Below, piece after piece: positions 53,983 through 63,470 of a stretch of DNA of 64,000 nucleotides (position 1 is the stretch's first letter; each line of letters opens with the position of its first letter). The position numbers and the translations under genes were made by a program. Origin of the DNA: Saprospiraceae bacterium (lineage in GTDB: Bacteria; Bacteroidota; Bacteroidia; Chitinophagales; Saprospiraceae); NCBI GenBank assembly GCA_026982695.1, contig JALSGS010000014.1, positions 62,001 through 126,000 on the forward strand. Reading direction: 5' to 3'. The notes under the pieces are model-generated. The model was not told the DNA's origin. It worked only from the letters and a program-made list of their open reading frames with translations, and ran no database searches.

Positions 53983-55491
53983 TCAGTCCTTCGAGATGAA
54001 GTTTCTCGTGTAATCTACATATTTGGCTAGCTCTTCCCTCACCTTGGGTACCATCAAAGTGACGCCAATGAGGTTGGGCACTGCCATGGCGAATATCATG
54101 GCATCGGAAAAGGCTATCACTGAGCCAAGACTCGCCGAAGCCCCGATCACCACAAACACACAGAAGATCACCTTGTAGAGGTATTCGTTGAACTTGGTAC
54201 GCCCAAAGAGGAACAACCACGATTGTAGCCCATAATACGACCAGGAAAGCATGGTAGAAAAGGCAAATAACACCACTGCCACCGTCAGTAGATAAGGAAA
54301 CCATGGCAGCACCGAAGCAAAAGCACGCGAAGTGAGATCGACGCCATCCACGCCCTCAGGTACATTGATGTAGTTACCGGTAATGATAATCACTAAAGCC
54401 GTCATGGTACACACCACTACTGTATCGATAAAGGGCTCGAGCAAGGCGACAATACCTTCACTTGCAGGATATTCGGTGCGTACAGCTGAGTGTGCAATAG
54501 CAGCAGAGCCCACACCAGCTTCGTTGGAGAAAGCTGCTCGACGAAAGCCCTGCACCAATACACCTACAAAACCACCAGCCACTCCTTCAGGAGTAAAGGC
54601 TCCTTTGAGAATATGCCCAAATGCCTCGGGGATGTGGTGATAATTGGCAAACAAAATGATAAGCGCACATAATACATACAGGCCGCACATAAAAGGCACA
54701 ATGCGTTCAGCCACTGCACCAATGCGCTTAATACCACCAATAATGACAATCGCTACAAAAGTGGCCATGACTAAGCCAAACAGAAAGCCCGCATAGCCAG
54801 CATCAAATCCCAAAAACTTGTTGAACTGCTGGGCCGCCTGATTGGCCTGAAACATGTTGCCTCCACCAAAGGATCCCCCCACACACATGATAGCAAAAAA
54901 CACGGCTAAAGCCTTACCCATATTGCCCCAGCCTATTTCGCGCAGCCCCTTTGTTAGGTAATACATAGGGCCACCATACACCGTGCCATCAGGACCTACA
55001 TCGCGATATTTGACACCCAAAGTACATTCCGCAAACTTGGACGACATACCCAGCAAACCCGCTACGATCATCCAGAAAGTGGCACCAGGCCCTCCTAAAG
55101 TGATCGCAATCGCTACTCCAGCGATGTTGCCCAACCCCACTGTGCCTGACAGAGCCGCCGACAGCGCCTGAAAGTGAGACACTTCACCTGGATTATTCGG
55201 ATCGGAAAACTTACCACGTACGGTGTCAAGTGCTAACTTGAAGCCACGAATATTGATAAACTTAAAATACAACGTAAAAAAAGTAGCTGCCAACAAGAGC
55301 ATGATCACCACCAATGGCATGGCCGAAGTACCACTACCAATTGAATAAAATACGATGCTTTCCACCACATCGGTAGCCGGCCGAACCCAACTATCAATGC
55401 GTTCGTCTAGACCCATAGGCTGCTGCGCTTCTTGAGCCCACAGCCAAATCGGCATACCCCAAGCCAATCCAATCGTCAGTAGTTTTTTCAT
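53983..55491 (-). CDS. Alanine/glycine:cation symporter (AGCS family)
   Basis: 502 residues. N-terminal leader-like segment (MKKLLTIGLAWGMPIWLWAQ), then ~10 membrane helices. Family motifs: SGTVGLGNIAGVAIAITLGGPGA, FWMIVAGLLGMSSKFAECTLGVKYR, GGPMYYLTKGL, and FSNEAGVGSAAIAHSAVRT. It imports alanine, glycine or similar with Na+ or H+. The exact amino acid is unknown. Confidence 0.93.
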   Translation of the reverse strand: MKKLLTIGLAWGMPIWLWAQEAQQPMGLDERIDSWVRPATDVVESIVFYSIGSGTSAMPLVVIMLLLAATFFTLYFKFINIRGFKLALDTVRGKFSDPNNPGEVSHFQALSAALSGTVGLGNIAGVAIAITLGGPGATFWMIVAGLLGMSSKFAECTLGVKYRDVGPDGTVYGGPMYYLTKGLREIGWGNMGKALAVFFAIMCVGGSFGGGNMFQANQAAQQFNKFLGFDAGYAGFLFGLVMATFVAIVIIGGIKRIGAVAERIVPFMCGLYVLCALIILFANYHHIPEAFGHILKGAFTPEGVAGGFVGVLVQGFRRAAFSNEAGVGSAAIAHSAVRTEYPASEGIVALLEPFIDTVVVCTMTALVIIITGNYINVPEGVDGVDLTSRAFASVLPWFPYLLTVAVVLFAFSTMLSWSYYGLQSWLFLFGRTKFNEYLYKVIFCVFVVIGASASLGSVIAFSDAMIFAMAVPNLIGVTLMVPKVREELAKYVDYTRNFISKD

Positions 55492-55962
55492 ATGGCAAAA
55501 ATATCTTTATAGTTTCTTGCAAAAGGCCTTACAGGCATTCTGCAAAAGGCCGCTGCTGCTTTTTGGCATTAAGCGCCCCAAATATGGACTTTCCCCCGTT
55601 TTTGACGAAATCTTATTTTGCAAATTGAGGTATTGAATAAAGATTCATCAACCCAATGGAGTAGATAGCAACAATAAAAACGACTGGTTTTCAATATTTT
55701 ATTATCCCATCGTACAGATGTCTGGCGCAAAACTAGTACCATATCTTACATCCGAACCATTTTGCGCCACATCATTTTTTCTATCCCATTATGTTTGCCT
55801 TTATTTCAGTAATAGAAAGCTAAAATCACATTAATTAATAGACAGAAAACAAACGATATTTTTGCAATTGTGTGAGATGCGCACATCACTTCATTCATAC
55901 AAACATAGAAGGACACAAGTAGCTCCTTTTCAGTTTTTTAAGGTAAGCAAACCCAACAATCG
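55492..55962. other. AT-rich divergent intergenic region
   Basis: About 470 bp between the symporter (minus) and the ECF sigma gene (plus). An 11-bp direct repeat TGCAAAAGGCC occurs twice near 55517 and 55543. A perfect -7 box for the sigma gene lies at 55857-55864. Otherwise nothing recognised. Confidence 0.4.
55857..55864 (+). promoter_or_regulatory. Candidate -7 box of the ECF sigma operon
   Basis: TATTTTTG, a full match to TAnnTTTG, about 98 nt before the GTG start. There is no TTTG at the standard -33 distance. Confidence 0.5.
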
Positions 55963-56529
55963 GTGAAATCCCAGACATGCCCGCCAGATGAAACAATTCT
56001 CAGCCTGTTGCGTGCAGGCAAAGAACAAGGCATGGAATTATTATTCCAAAAATACTACGCACATGTATGCTTGATCATCGTACGCATTGTGGCTAACCCA
56101 CATACAGCAGAAGACTTGGCACAGGACGTCTTCTCCAACATATGGCAACAAAGAACGCAACTACAAATCCATACAGGGCTGAAGGCTTATCTGAGCCGTG
56201 CAGCCCGAAACAGAGCTCTCAATCACCTTCGCGACCAAAAAATACATTGGGAACACAGCAGCGAGCTCGCAGAACCCCAAGCCCTTATCCCCACTGCCCA
56301 ACAAACCTTGGAAAGCCAAGAACTCCAAAACTTGATCGACCAAGCCATAGATGCTTTACCTGAGCGCTGTCGCATAGTATTTGTGCTCAAACGGTTTGAA
56401 CATCTATCACACCAAGAGATTGCTCATACCTTGGGCATCTCTACCAAAACCGTAGAAAACCACATGACCAAAGCATTGAAAATGCTTCAAGCATTCTTGT
56501 CACCATGGATAGAGCCACATGACCTATGA
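55963..56529 (+). CDS. ECF RNA polymerase sigma factor
   Basis: 188 residues from GTG 55963. Region 2 (~22-90: MELLFQKYYAHVCLIIVRIV, AEDLAQDVFSNIW, LSRAARNRALNHLRD) and region 4 (~130-180: IDALPERCRIVFVLKRFEHLS, HQEIAHTLGISTKTVENHM). Typical of the FecI-like ECF group paired with FecR and a TonB receptor in Bacteroidota; the FecR gene follows after 184 bp. It probably directs the locus below. Confidence 0.93.
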   Translation: MKSQTCPPDETILSLLRAGKEQGMELLFQKYYAHVCLIIVRIVANPHTAEDLAQDVFSNIWQQRTQLQIHTGLKAYLSRAARNRALNHLRDQKIHWEHSSELAEPQALIPTAQQTLESQELQNLIDQAIDALPERCRIVFVLKRFEHLSHQEIAHTLGISTKTVENHMTKALKMLQAFLSPWIEPHDL

Positions 56530-56713
56530 CCCTTCCGAAAAGGAAAAACAGTAGGAGGAAGACATCTTGCACTGCATTTGTACTACAATTGTCTGCTGTA
56601 TGTCAAAGTTGACAAGCAAAGCTTAGGGGAAACATCTGTGAGTTGTGTCTCTCTATTGAGCACACGGAGTATGCACAATGACTACTTTTTTACTATCCCA
56701 TATCATTTAATAA

Positions 56714-57694
56714 ATGAATCGCATCAAGCACATCATAATCATTTTCAAATTGCGCACTGGTGAACCTCTTTCAGCAGAGGAGCAGCGCTGGTGGCAAGCC
56801 CAGAAGGATAGTGAGGATATGGAACGAGCACAAAAAAACTGGGACCAACTTTGGGAACTCACTAAATCTTATAAGACACAATACAAGTTCGAGGCCCAAA
56901 ATGGTTGGAAGCGCTTTCGCAATACGCACTTAGCCCCACCAGTGGCTCGGAGGCGTCAGCTCATCCGCTGGGCTGCAGCAGCTGTCGTTGCCATGCTAAT
57001 AGGTCTGTGGGGGTGGTACGCCGTTTATCAAGCTCCTGAGACGCTCGTACTGACCACTGAGGCCGGAGAGCAAAAAAATTACACGCTGCCAGATGGCACC
57101 GAAATATGGCTCAACGAACGCAGTAAGTTGGTCATCCCACATAATTTCAACAAAAATGTGCGGCAAGTACAACTGCAGGGCGAAGCTTATTTCCACGTCG
57201 CCAAAGATCCCGCCCATCCCTTTATCGTTCACACATCTGAATGCCGTGTACAAGTATTGGGTACGCGCTTCAATTTACACGCTTACGAATCCCAAGAAGA
57301 AGTCGTACTCTACGTGGTAGAGGGGCGTGTACAGTTTCAACCAAAATCTACTGACCAGCGCATCATACTTACTGCCAATCAACGATTGCGATGGCAGCCA
57401 GATACCCGTACGTTGGTCCGTGAAAAAGACGAATGGGGCAATGCCTTGAGCTGGAAAACCGGTCGATTCAAATTTCGAAACACACCTCTGGAGGAAGTAT
57501 TTCGCGTCTTGTCGTATCGGTATCACGTCCAGTTTGAATGGAACGATAAAGTACAACTTGACTGCGGCTATACCAATGACCTATACGACCAAGACCTTAA
57601 AACCCTATTGGCTACTCTGCAGAAAAACTTTCCCAATCTACAATTTACACAACTACAAAACGCCCGTTGGCACATCAGCGGATACTGCCGCTAA
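56714..57694 (+). CDS. FecR-type anti-sigma/signal-transducing protein
   Basis: 326 residues. Cytosolic N-terminus (~1-85), one membrane helix (~86-106, WAAAAVVAMLIGLWGWYAVY), periplasmic FecR domain (~115-215: YTLPDGTEIWLNERSKLVIP, VQLQGEAYFHVAKDP, VQVLGTRFNLHAY), and C-terminal DUF4974-type domain (FKFRNTPLEEVFRVLSYRYH). It would relay the state of the TonB receptor's N-terminal domain to the ECF sigma factor. Confidence 0.92.
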   Translation: MNRIKHIIIIFKLRTGEPLSAEEQRWWQAQKDSEDMERAQKNWDQLWELTKSYKTQYKFEAQNGWKRFRNTHLAPPVARRRQLIRWAAAAVVAMLIGLWGWYAVYQAPETLVLTTEAGEQKNYTLPDGTEIWLNERSKLVIPHNFNKNVRQVQLQGEAYFHVAKDPAHPFIVHTSECRVQVLGTRFNLHAYESQEEVVLYVVEGRVQFQPKSTDQRIILTANQRLRWQPDTRTLVREKDEWGNALSWKTGRFKFRNTPLEEVFRVLSYRYHVQFEWNDKVQLDCGYTNDLYDQDLKTLLATLQKNFPNLQFTQLQNARWHISGYCR

Positions 57695-57728
57695 ACATAC
57701 CATACCTGGTTAGCCCCAAAAAGTAAAA

Positions 57729-57763
57729 GCCTTCCTACCCTCCCACAGGAAGGCATTTTTTCT
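57729..57763 (+). terminator. FecR gene terminator
   Basis: Stem GCCTTCCT / AGGAAGGC with a T-rich tail (ATTTTTTCTTTTT). It separates the sigma/FecR unit from the TonB receptor, which has its own promoter immediately downstream. Confidence 0.85.
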
Positions 57764-57764
57764 T

Positions 57765-57796
57765 TTTGCACCACGTATCCGTTTCCCATATTTTTG
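57765..57796 (+). promoter_or_regulatory. Promoter of the TonB receptor gene
   Basis: TTTG (57765-57768), a 20-nt spacer, then a perfect -7 box TATTTTTG (57789-57796). Transcription should start close to 57800, which places the in-frame TTG at 57798 too far upstream to be the start codon. Confidence 0.65.
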
Positions 57797-57839
57797 CTTG
57801 ATCCTTAAGCGGAAATATCACGCAAAACTCACTGCATAC

Positions 57840-60545
57840 GTGCGTACAATAATCGCAGTCATCCTTTTTTTGGGCACCTGCTACTTGCAGGTAGTAGGCC
57901 AAGGCGTGCTGCAAAAAGAAATTGATCAATTCAGCGTACAAGACATCTCATTAGAAGAAGCGCTTTACCAGCTCATGGAGCTGGCCCAAGTGAGCATTTC
58001 ATTTCACAATGCCGACATCCCCCAAAAAAACATCCATGTAAAGCTACAGCACACTACAGTAGGTCAAGTGCTCCAACGACTATTACACGACACACCTTTG
58101 GAAATACAACTTTTAGGCAACCAGATTATTCTAACAAAGCGCCCCAGGGTGCAATGGTACACGATCAGCGGTTATGTAGAAGATCGGCAAAGTGGCGAAC
58201 ATTTAACAGGGGCTTACGTATATGACCCTAAGCGACAAATTGGCACTATTTCCAATGAATACGGATTCTTCAGCCTTCACCTTCCTGAAGGTACTACAAC
58301 CCTCGTCATTTCCTATCTGGGCTATCGCCCGGAAGAAATTTTGCTCGATGTGCAAACTCATACGCGTATTCACATATCATTGCAACCTTCATTGACGCTC
58401 CGAGAAATTGTAATTACTGCCCGCGATTCGCTACACACGCCCTTTGTCAATCCCGAACAAACAATCGAATCGCACTTATTAAAGATTCTTCCTTCTATGG
58501 GTGGTGAGCCCGATGTAATACGCACTACTCACTTGTTACCTGGAGTACAAACAGGTGCCGATGGAGCCGATGGCATACATGTGCGAGGAGGTAGCTATGA
58601 TCAAAACCTCATCATGCTCGACGGTGTCCCCTTATACAATCCCTTTCACGCCTTTGGTGCTTTTAGCATATTTAACACACAAGCCATCCGGCGAGCCACG
58701 TTTATCAAATCGGGTTTCCCTGCCCGATATGGCGGTCGCCTATCCAGTATATTAGACCTACGCACGCGCGAAGGCGATATGCGCCGTTGGCGTGGTGGCG
58801 CAGAGCTGAGTGTCATTGCAGCCAAAATGTGGATCGAAGGCCCCATTGTAAAAGACCGAATGGCTATTTTTTTCTCCACGCGCAAATCCCTGCTCAACAC
58901 TTATTTGCCTGCCCTGTCGCGCAAGCAAAAAGAAGCACAAAGTCAGCAAGATGTGGCAAGGTACTACGAGCAAACAGGTGCCACACAATTGACATTTGAG
59001 GATCTCAACGCCAAACTACACACTCGACTGGGAGCCAACGATCATCTATACTTCAGCTTTTATCGCGGTGCTGATTATTTTGAAGATCTAACCAAAGCAC
59101 TCCGAGACGAACGTTATATAGATACACTTACACAGACCAACTTTGTGTTTCGAGATTCGATACGCTATCAAGATCAACTGAATTGGGGTACGACATTATT
59201 TAGCATGCGCTGGAATCATATATTTTCCAACAGGCTCTTTGCACATACTACCTTTTTCTGGTCTCGATACCGCCAGCAGTCCACCAATCTCGACTATATC
59301 AGTGAGCGCATTATCCTGCCCATACAAGGTCCCTTTCAACGACAGCTCACCATCCTGCAGTCCAATTCCTTTATCGACGACTTGGGGGCTCGCCTTGACT
59401 TAGAGTTCTTCCCTTCAAGCCGACATCGCTATAGGATGGGCATGCAGTGGATTCATCATCAATTCCAGCCTCGCGTACGTGCCGTAGACATTAAAGGTGA
59501 GTTTGTAGGCGTACCGATTGAGGAAATCTCATCTGACACGCTCGCCTTGCTGCCCTCCGTTGAGGGGAGTGTTTGGATAGAAGACGTCTGGCAGCTGACG
59601 CCCAAATGGCAGTTGCATTGGGGATTACACTCCTCTTCTTTCTTTGTAGAGCGCGTCAACTATATCGACCTTCAGCCCCGATTGTCGTTACAGTTTGCTC
59701 CGTCAGCTCATTGGCTTTTTCGCTTCGACCTAACACGCATGGTACAATATTTACACCTATTACGCACTTCTAACATCGCTTTGCCCAACGATCTATGGAT
59801 TAGTGCCACTGCTGATTTTGGACCTCAATACGCATTGCAAACCAGTGGTGGCCTGGTCTGGCATGGCAAAAAAGGCTGGCAAGTCACATTGGACACTTAT
59901 CACAACTGGACCACAGGCTTACTCACTCTCCAAGAAGGGGGTAGCTTAAGTGCTTGGCGTAGCTCTGTGTCAGTAGGGCAAGGCAACAGCTATGGCATCG
60001 AGCTACTGGTGCGCAAACGCACTGGCCCCCTCAGCGGATGGGTCGGCTACACATGGTCGCGCACTTCTCGACGTTTTGACGAACGCGTCAACTTTGGCCA
60101 GCCATTTCCCTATCGCTATGATCGCCGCCACGACATCAAAATGGCATTGATATGGGCGATTACTGACAAGGTACAATGTGCCGTAGATTGGGTTTATGGT
60201 ACAGGATTAGCCGTATCGTTGCCACTTAGTCGCTATAGTGTCACTTTTCCAGGCTTTGCCTCCTCACCACTTCAAGCCTATGTGATTGAGAATAAAAACG
60301 GAGAGCGCCTACCTGCCTATCACCGGCTCGACCTTAACATCAATTTGCACTTGGCAGGGCAATTGCTTAACCACAACTTGAAATTGGGTGTGTACAATGT
60401 GTATAACCGCGTCAACCCATTGTACTATGCTGTACGCACAGAGTTTACAGGTACTTTGGGCATAGATAGAAAAGAGGTTACAAAACTTACACAAGTAGCT
60501 CTCATCCCCTTCTTACCTTACCTCAATTATGCCATCTCCTTCTAA
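57840..60545 (+). CDS. TonB-dependent outer-membrane receptor with STN and carboxypeptidase-like domains
   Basis: 901 residues if GTG 57840 is used. The frame is open to TTG 57798, but that codon lies at the predicted transcription start. The GTG gives a good signal peptide (VRTIIAVILFLGTCYLQVVGQ). Order: STN (secretin/TonB N-terminal) domain (~20-80, FSVQDISLEEALYQLME), carboxypeptidase-D-like regulatory domain (~95-170, GYVEDRQSGEHLTGAYVYDP), plug (~205-330; VRGGSYDQNLIMLDGVPLYN), and a barrel ending NYAISF. The STN domain indicates signalling to the FecR protein upstream. The ligand is unknown. The gene next to it is DUF4249 rather than SusD, so this is not a classical glycan-uptake locus. 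Confidence 0.9.
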   Translation: MRTIIAVILFLGTCYLQVVGQGVLQKEIDQFSVQDISLEEALYQLMELAQVSISFHNADIPQKNIHVKLQHTTVGQVLQRLLHDTPLEIQLLGNQIILTKRPRVQWYTISGYVEDRQSGEHLTGAYVYDPKRQIGTISNEYGFFSLHLPEGTTTLVISYLGYRPEEILLDVQTHTRIHISLQPSLTLREIVITARDSLHTPFVNPEQTIESHLLKILPSMGGEPDVIRTTHLLPGVQTGADGADGIHVRGGSYDQNLIMLDGVPLYNPFHAFGAFSIFNTQAIRRATFIKSGFPARYGGRLSSILDLRTREGDMRRWRGGAELSVIAAKMWIEGPIVKDRMAIFFSTRKSLLNTYLPALSRKQKEAQSQQDVARYYEQTGATQLTFEDLNAKLHTRLGANDHLYFSFYRGADYFEDLTKALRDERYIDTLTQTNFVFRDSIRYQDQLNWGTTLFSMRWNHIFSNRLFAHTTFFWSRYRQQSTNLDYISERIILPIQGPFQRQLTILQSNSFIDDLGARLDLEFFPSSRHRYRMGMQWIHHQFQPRVRAVDIKGEFVGVPIEEISSDTLALLPSVEGSVWIEDVWQLTPKWQLHWGLHSSSFFVERVNYIDLQPRLSLQFAPSAHWLFRFDLTRMVQYLHLLRTSNIALPNDLWISATADFGPQYALQTSGGLVWHGKKGWQVTLDTYHNWTTGLLTLQEGGSLSAWRSSVSVGQGNSYGIELLVRKRTGPLSGWVGYTWSRTSRRFDERVNFGQPFPYRYDRRHDIKMALIWAITDKVQCAVDWVYGTGLAVSLPLSRYSVTFPGFASSPLQAYVIENKNGERLPAYHRLDLNINLHLAGQLLNHNLKLGVYNVYNRVNPLYYAVRTEFTGTLGIDRKEVTKLTQVALIPFLPYLNYAISF

Positions 60546-60739
60546 GTGACAATAGTTGCAAGCAGCTTGTGCTGCATTTGCTACATACACCTACCACGTA
60601 TCCTCATACCCTGGTCCAACCTACATCATCACAAGGCATCACATAGTTCGCACGTTCATTCTATGTTATTCAAAACAACTTGTCTCATCTTGAAATCCAA
60701 TTTTTTTGGTAGGTATCCATTTTAAGAAAAATATAATTG

Positions 60740-60747
60740 TATTTTTG
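60740..60747 (+). promoter_or_regulatory. Candidate -7 box of the DUF4249 gene
   Basis: TATTTTTG, a full TAnnTTTG match, 45 nt before ATG 60792 and only 11 nt before ATG 60759. Confidence 0.45.
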
Positions 60748-60791
60748 TTGGCAAAGACATGTTTATCGAAGCATTTTTACGCGATTTCTAT

Positions 60792-61757
60792 ATGATTCGC
60801 ATAGGTACCTTACTCACACTTGTTACCCTGGTATCTATAGCTAGTACCTGCGAGCAAGACATCTCACTTGAGCTCCCCTCCTCACCGGAGCAACTGGTAG
60901 TGCTGTGCAATTTTACGCCCAACGAACCTTTTCAAGTGGTAGTGAGCCGTAGTCACACGCTTTTAGATGCGCCCCATTCCCCAAATTACGTGCCCGATGC
61001 AGAGGTGCGTATATTCAACGGCAATACTTTGTTGGCGAATCTCAACCAATGGGTGGAAAGTGAAAAGCCTGATGTAGCTTCCTATTACACGAACACTTCC
61101 TTCATACCACAAGTGGGCCAACCTTATACGATCAAAGTACGCACAAAGGGCATGCCTCCCGTTCAGGCCACCGATGCTATTCCCTTGCCAGTACCTCTCC
61201 AGGAAGTAAGAATTGTCAACTTCAGCTCCCAAGCTAGTGACTTACAAGGCATTGACCGCTTCAAGTTTTCAATCCGCCTACAGCTCCACGATCCTCCCGG
61301 CCAAGAAAACTTTTATCACATCAACGTGTATCAAAAAGTACATGCATTTCTGCTCATCAATAATGGTCATGACACACTGTGGTCGCCACCTCAGCTCGTT
61401 CGCACAGGCATTGCCAACAGCGATTGGCAAGACGGCATTTTTTCTACCGTAGACAAGGGGCTACTCTTTTCCGACAAGCAATACGATGGCGACATCATCA
61501 GCATGAAGCTGAATATAGATTTTTTCCTTTCAATTCCCACTTCGCCTTACTCCTATGTGTTGGGTGATGTATATATCGAATTGCGCAGCACTTCACATGC
61601 CTACTATCTCTACCACAGCACTTTGAGCCGCCAGCAAGAAAACCTCAACAAGCCATTCAGTGAACCTGTGGCGATATACAACAATATCCAAGGTGGATTA
61701 GGCAACTTCTCCGGCTACAGCACCTTTATTAGCAAAATCACCCCTCCCCCTCAGTAG
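60792..61757 (+). CDS. DUF4249-type exported protein
   Basis: 321 residues from ATG 60792. ATG 60759 is in frame but very close to the -7 box. Leader MIRIGTLLTLVTLVSIASTC; the Cys is a possible lipid site but the lipobox is not canonical. DUF4249 features are an N-terminal Ig-like domain (EQLVVLCNFTPNEPFQVVVSR, VPDAEVRIFNGNTLLANL) and a second beta domain. DUF4249 proteins commonly follow TonB receptors of this kind in Bacteroidota and are thought to be the outer-surface partner. It lies ~245 bp after the receptor with its own promoter box. Confidence 0.85.
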   Translation: MIRIGTLLTLVTLVSIASTCEQDISLELPSSPEQLVVLCNFTPNEPFQVVVSRSHTLLDAPHSPNYVPDAEVRIFNGNTLLANLNQWVESEKPDVASYYTNTSFIPQVGQPYTIKVRTKGMPPVQATDAIPLPVPLQEVRIVNFSSQASDLQGIDRFKFSIRLQLHDPPGQENFYHINVYQKVHAFLLINNGHDTLWSPPQLVRTGIANSDWQDGIFSTVDKGLLFSDKQYDGDIISMKLNIDFFLSIPTSPYSYVLGDVYIELRSTSHAYYLYHSTLSRQQENLNKPFSEPVAIYNNIQGGLGNFSGYSTFISKITPPPQ

Positions 61758-61775
61758 CCATGCCATGCTCGATGT

Positions 61776-63206
61776 TTACTGATCCATTCGCACAATAATT
61801 GGTCTAAATATCCCTACAATATCCACCAGATCGCGTTGGTGGCGCATCACTTCATCTATGTCCTTGTAGGCAATAGGTGCTTCGTCCAATCCTCCACCTA
61901 TCAACTCGATGCCTTTAGCAGTTAGCATGTGCAACAATTCTTTTCGGCTAATCAGTTTCTTGGCTTGCGTACGCGACATCTTCCGCCCTGCACCATGAGC
62001 AGCTGAGTGGAGACTGACATCACATCCCCTACCGCGTACGATATAACCCGGATCGGCCATAGAACCAGGGATAATGCCCAACAAGCCCTTAGCTGCTGGC
62101 GTAGCACCTTTCCTATGTATTACTACAGGGGTACCATCGGGCAAAGGCTCTTTCCAGGCAAAGTTGTGGTGATTTGCTACAGTAGCTATAGGCTGCTCAC
62201 CCAAGGCGCGTGTCATACGTAGATGGATATGTCGATGATTGGCTGCCGCATAGTCGCCAGCCAAATGCATTAGGCGCCAATACTCGATACCTTCTGCCTC
62301 GTCCAGCCGTAGCCAAGCCAAATGGCGGGCATGTTTGGGCAAAGCTCGCTTGCTCATGGCAACCTTGGTATAGTGGTTGGCTATGGCTGCTCCCAAATGG
62401 CGAGATCCCGAATGGGACAACAACCCCACATATACTCCTGGCTCCAAGCCCAGCTGTGCATCAAAAACTTTCACTTCTACGATTCCCCACTCTACAAAGT
62501 GATTTCCCGAGCCTGAAGTGCCAATTTGTCGAGCCGCTTTTTTGTGTAGCTTGCGCAAAAGGGGGAACTCTCTGAATTCTGCTCGGTCCAGCACCTCATC
62601 GTCCATTGGATGGGCAAACTCTTCTCTACCAAAGCGCGTATGCTCAATCAAAAGCTGCTTGAAATGCTGCTTGTGATGCTGCAATGCCTGTGGCGAAATG
62701 GGAAATACACTTAAAGCCATACGGCAGCCAATATCTACACCCACACCAAAAGGAATTACGGCATCTTCTGTAGCCAACACTCCCCCTATGGGCAACCCAT
62801 AACCTTGGTGTGCATCGGGCATAAGAGCGCCTGCCCGCGCCACAGGCAGCTGCATAGCTGTTTGCATTTGCTGTAATGCAGCCGGCTCAATATCACTTCC
62901 AAATACGGGAAAGTCACTTGTCACCGTGCGCAAAGCCACTTGCGTAGTCTGAGACGGTGAAGGCATATGCACATTATCCGATTGAGGGAGCTGCTGGTCT
63001 AACAACACACAGGCCAACGGCCCCCACGTCTCATCTTCGCAAAACTTGTCAGGCCGAGCCAATATTTGTTTGAGTTGTACCAACACCTTGGGCTTGCTCA
63101 TATGCCGGCAATGCTGTTGTGCCAACCTAATGGCCAAAGCTACATGTCGGTTATCAGAAAAGCCAATGCGGTGCAAATCTTTTCCGCGTAACTTCAATTT
63201 GGTCAT
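61776..63206 (-). CDS. rtcB: RtcB-family RNA ligase
   Basis: 476 residues. GTP-dependent 3'-phosphate RNA ligase family, acting in tRNA or RNA repair. Metal and catalytic blocks: ALMPDAHQGYGLPIGGV, IPFGVGVDIGCRMALS, GTSGSGNHFVEWG, LLSHSGSRHLG, NHHNFAWKE, VIHRKGATPA, and LHSAAHGAGRKMSR with the guanylylated His. No archease (rtcA-like or tRNA-splicing) partner is visible. The ATG overlaps the stop of a 65-codon frame upstream (TAATG). Confidence 0.95.
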   Translation of the reverse strand: MTKLKLRGKDLHRIGFSDNRHVALAIRLAQQHCRHMSKPKVLVQLKQILARPDKFCEDETWGPLACVLLDQQLPQSDNVHMPSPSQTTQVALRTVTSDFPVFGSDIEPAALQQMQTAMQLPVARAGALMPDAHQGYGLPIGGVLATEDAVIPFGVGVDIGCRMALSVFPISPQALQHHKQHFKQLLIEHTRFGREEFAHPMDDEVLDRAEFREFPLLRKLHKKAARQIGTSGSGNHFVEWGIVEVKVFDAQLGLEPGVYVGLLSHSGSRHLGAAIANHYTKVAMSKRALPKHARHLAWLRLDEAEGIEYWRLMHLAGDYAAANHRHIHLRMTRALGEQPIATVANHHNFAWKEPLPDGTPVVIHRKGATPAAKGLLGIIPGSMADPGYIVRGRGCDVSLHSAAHGAGRKMSRTQAKKLISRKELLHMLTAKGIELIGGGLDEAPIAYKDIDEVMRHQRDLVDIVGIFRPIIVRMDQ

Positions 63207-63403
63207 TACATCAACCTTTTTGTCCCTTTAAATTGCACTGCTTTGAAAAAAGTTGCCACCACCATCACTACACAGATTACAAAGACGACATTTTCCGCGC
63301 ATAGATCGCCTTTCGGCAAATAGATGAGCACCGAAAGAAGCGAAATGCTGGCTAGGCCCGAAGCATACGCTGGTATGCTTGACCCAAGCCACGCCCTCCA
63401 CAA
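63206..63403 (-). CDS. Possible small membrane protein overlapping rtcB start
   Basis: 65 residues with two predicted membrane helices (YASGLASISLLSVLIYLP and NVVFVICVVMVVATFF). Its TAA overlaps the rtcB ATG by one base. No family recognised. Its DNA contains one exact 13-mer repeat (read LPKG). It may be a real small gene coupled to rtcB or simply the rtcB leader. Confidence 0.4.
   Translation of the reverse strand: MWRAWLGSSIPAYASGLASISLLSVLIYLPKGDLCAENVVFVICVVMVVATFFKAVQFKGTKRLM
63308..63320 (+). repeat. 13-mer GCCTTTCGGCAAA (copy upstream of rtcB)
   Basis: Exact copy in + orientation, followed by T. It is antisense to the small membrane-protein frame (read LPKG there). Confidence 0.85.
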
Positions 63404-63470
63404 AGCCCTATCTTTTTCCTACGCGCTCAAAGCCTATGGCTCAAGTAGCTGAGCACATGAACGCCGAGAA

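Noticed and set aside
57798-57839. TTG start for the TonB receptor
   Set aside because: It lies at the predicted transcription start behind a near-consensus promoter. GTG 57840 gives a proper leader peptide.
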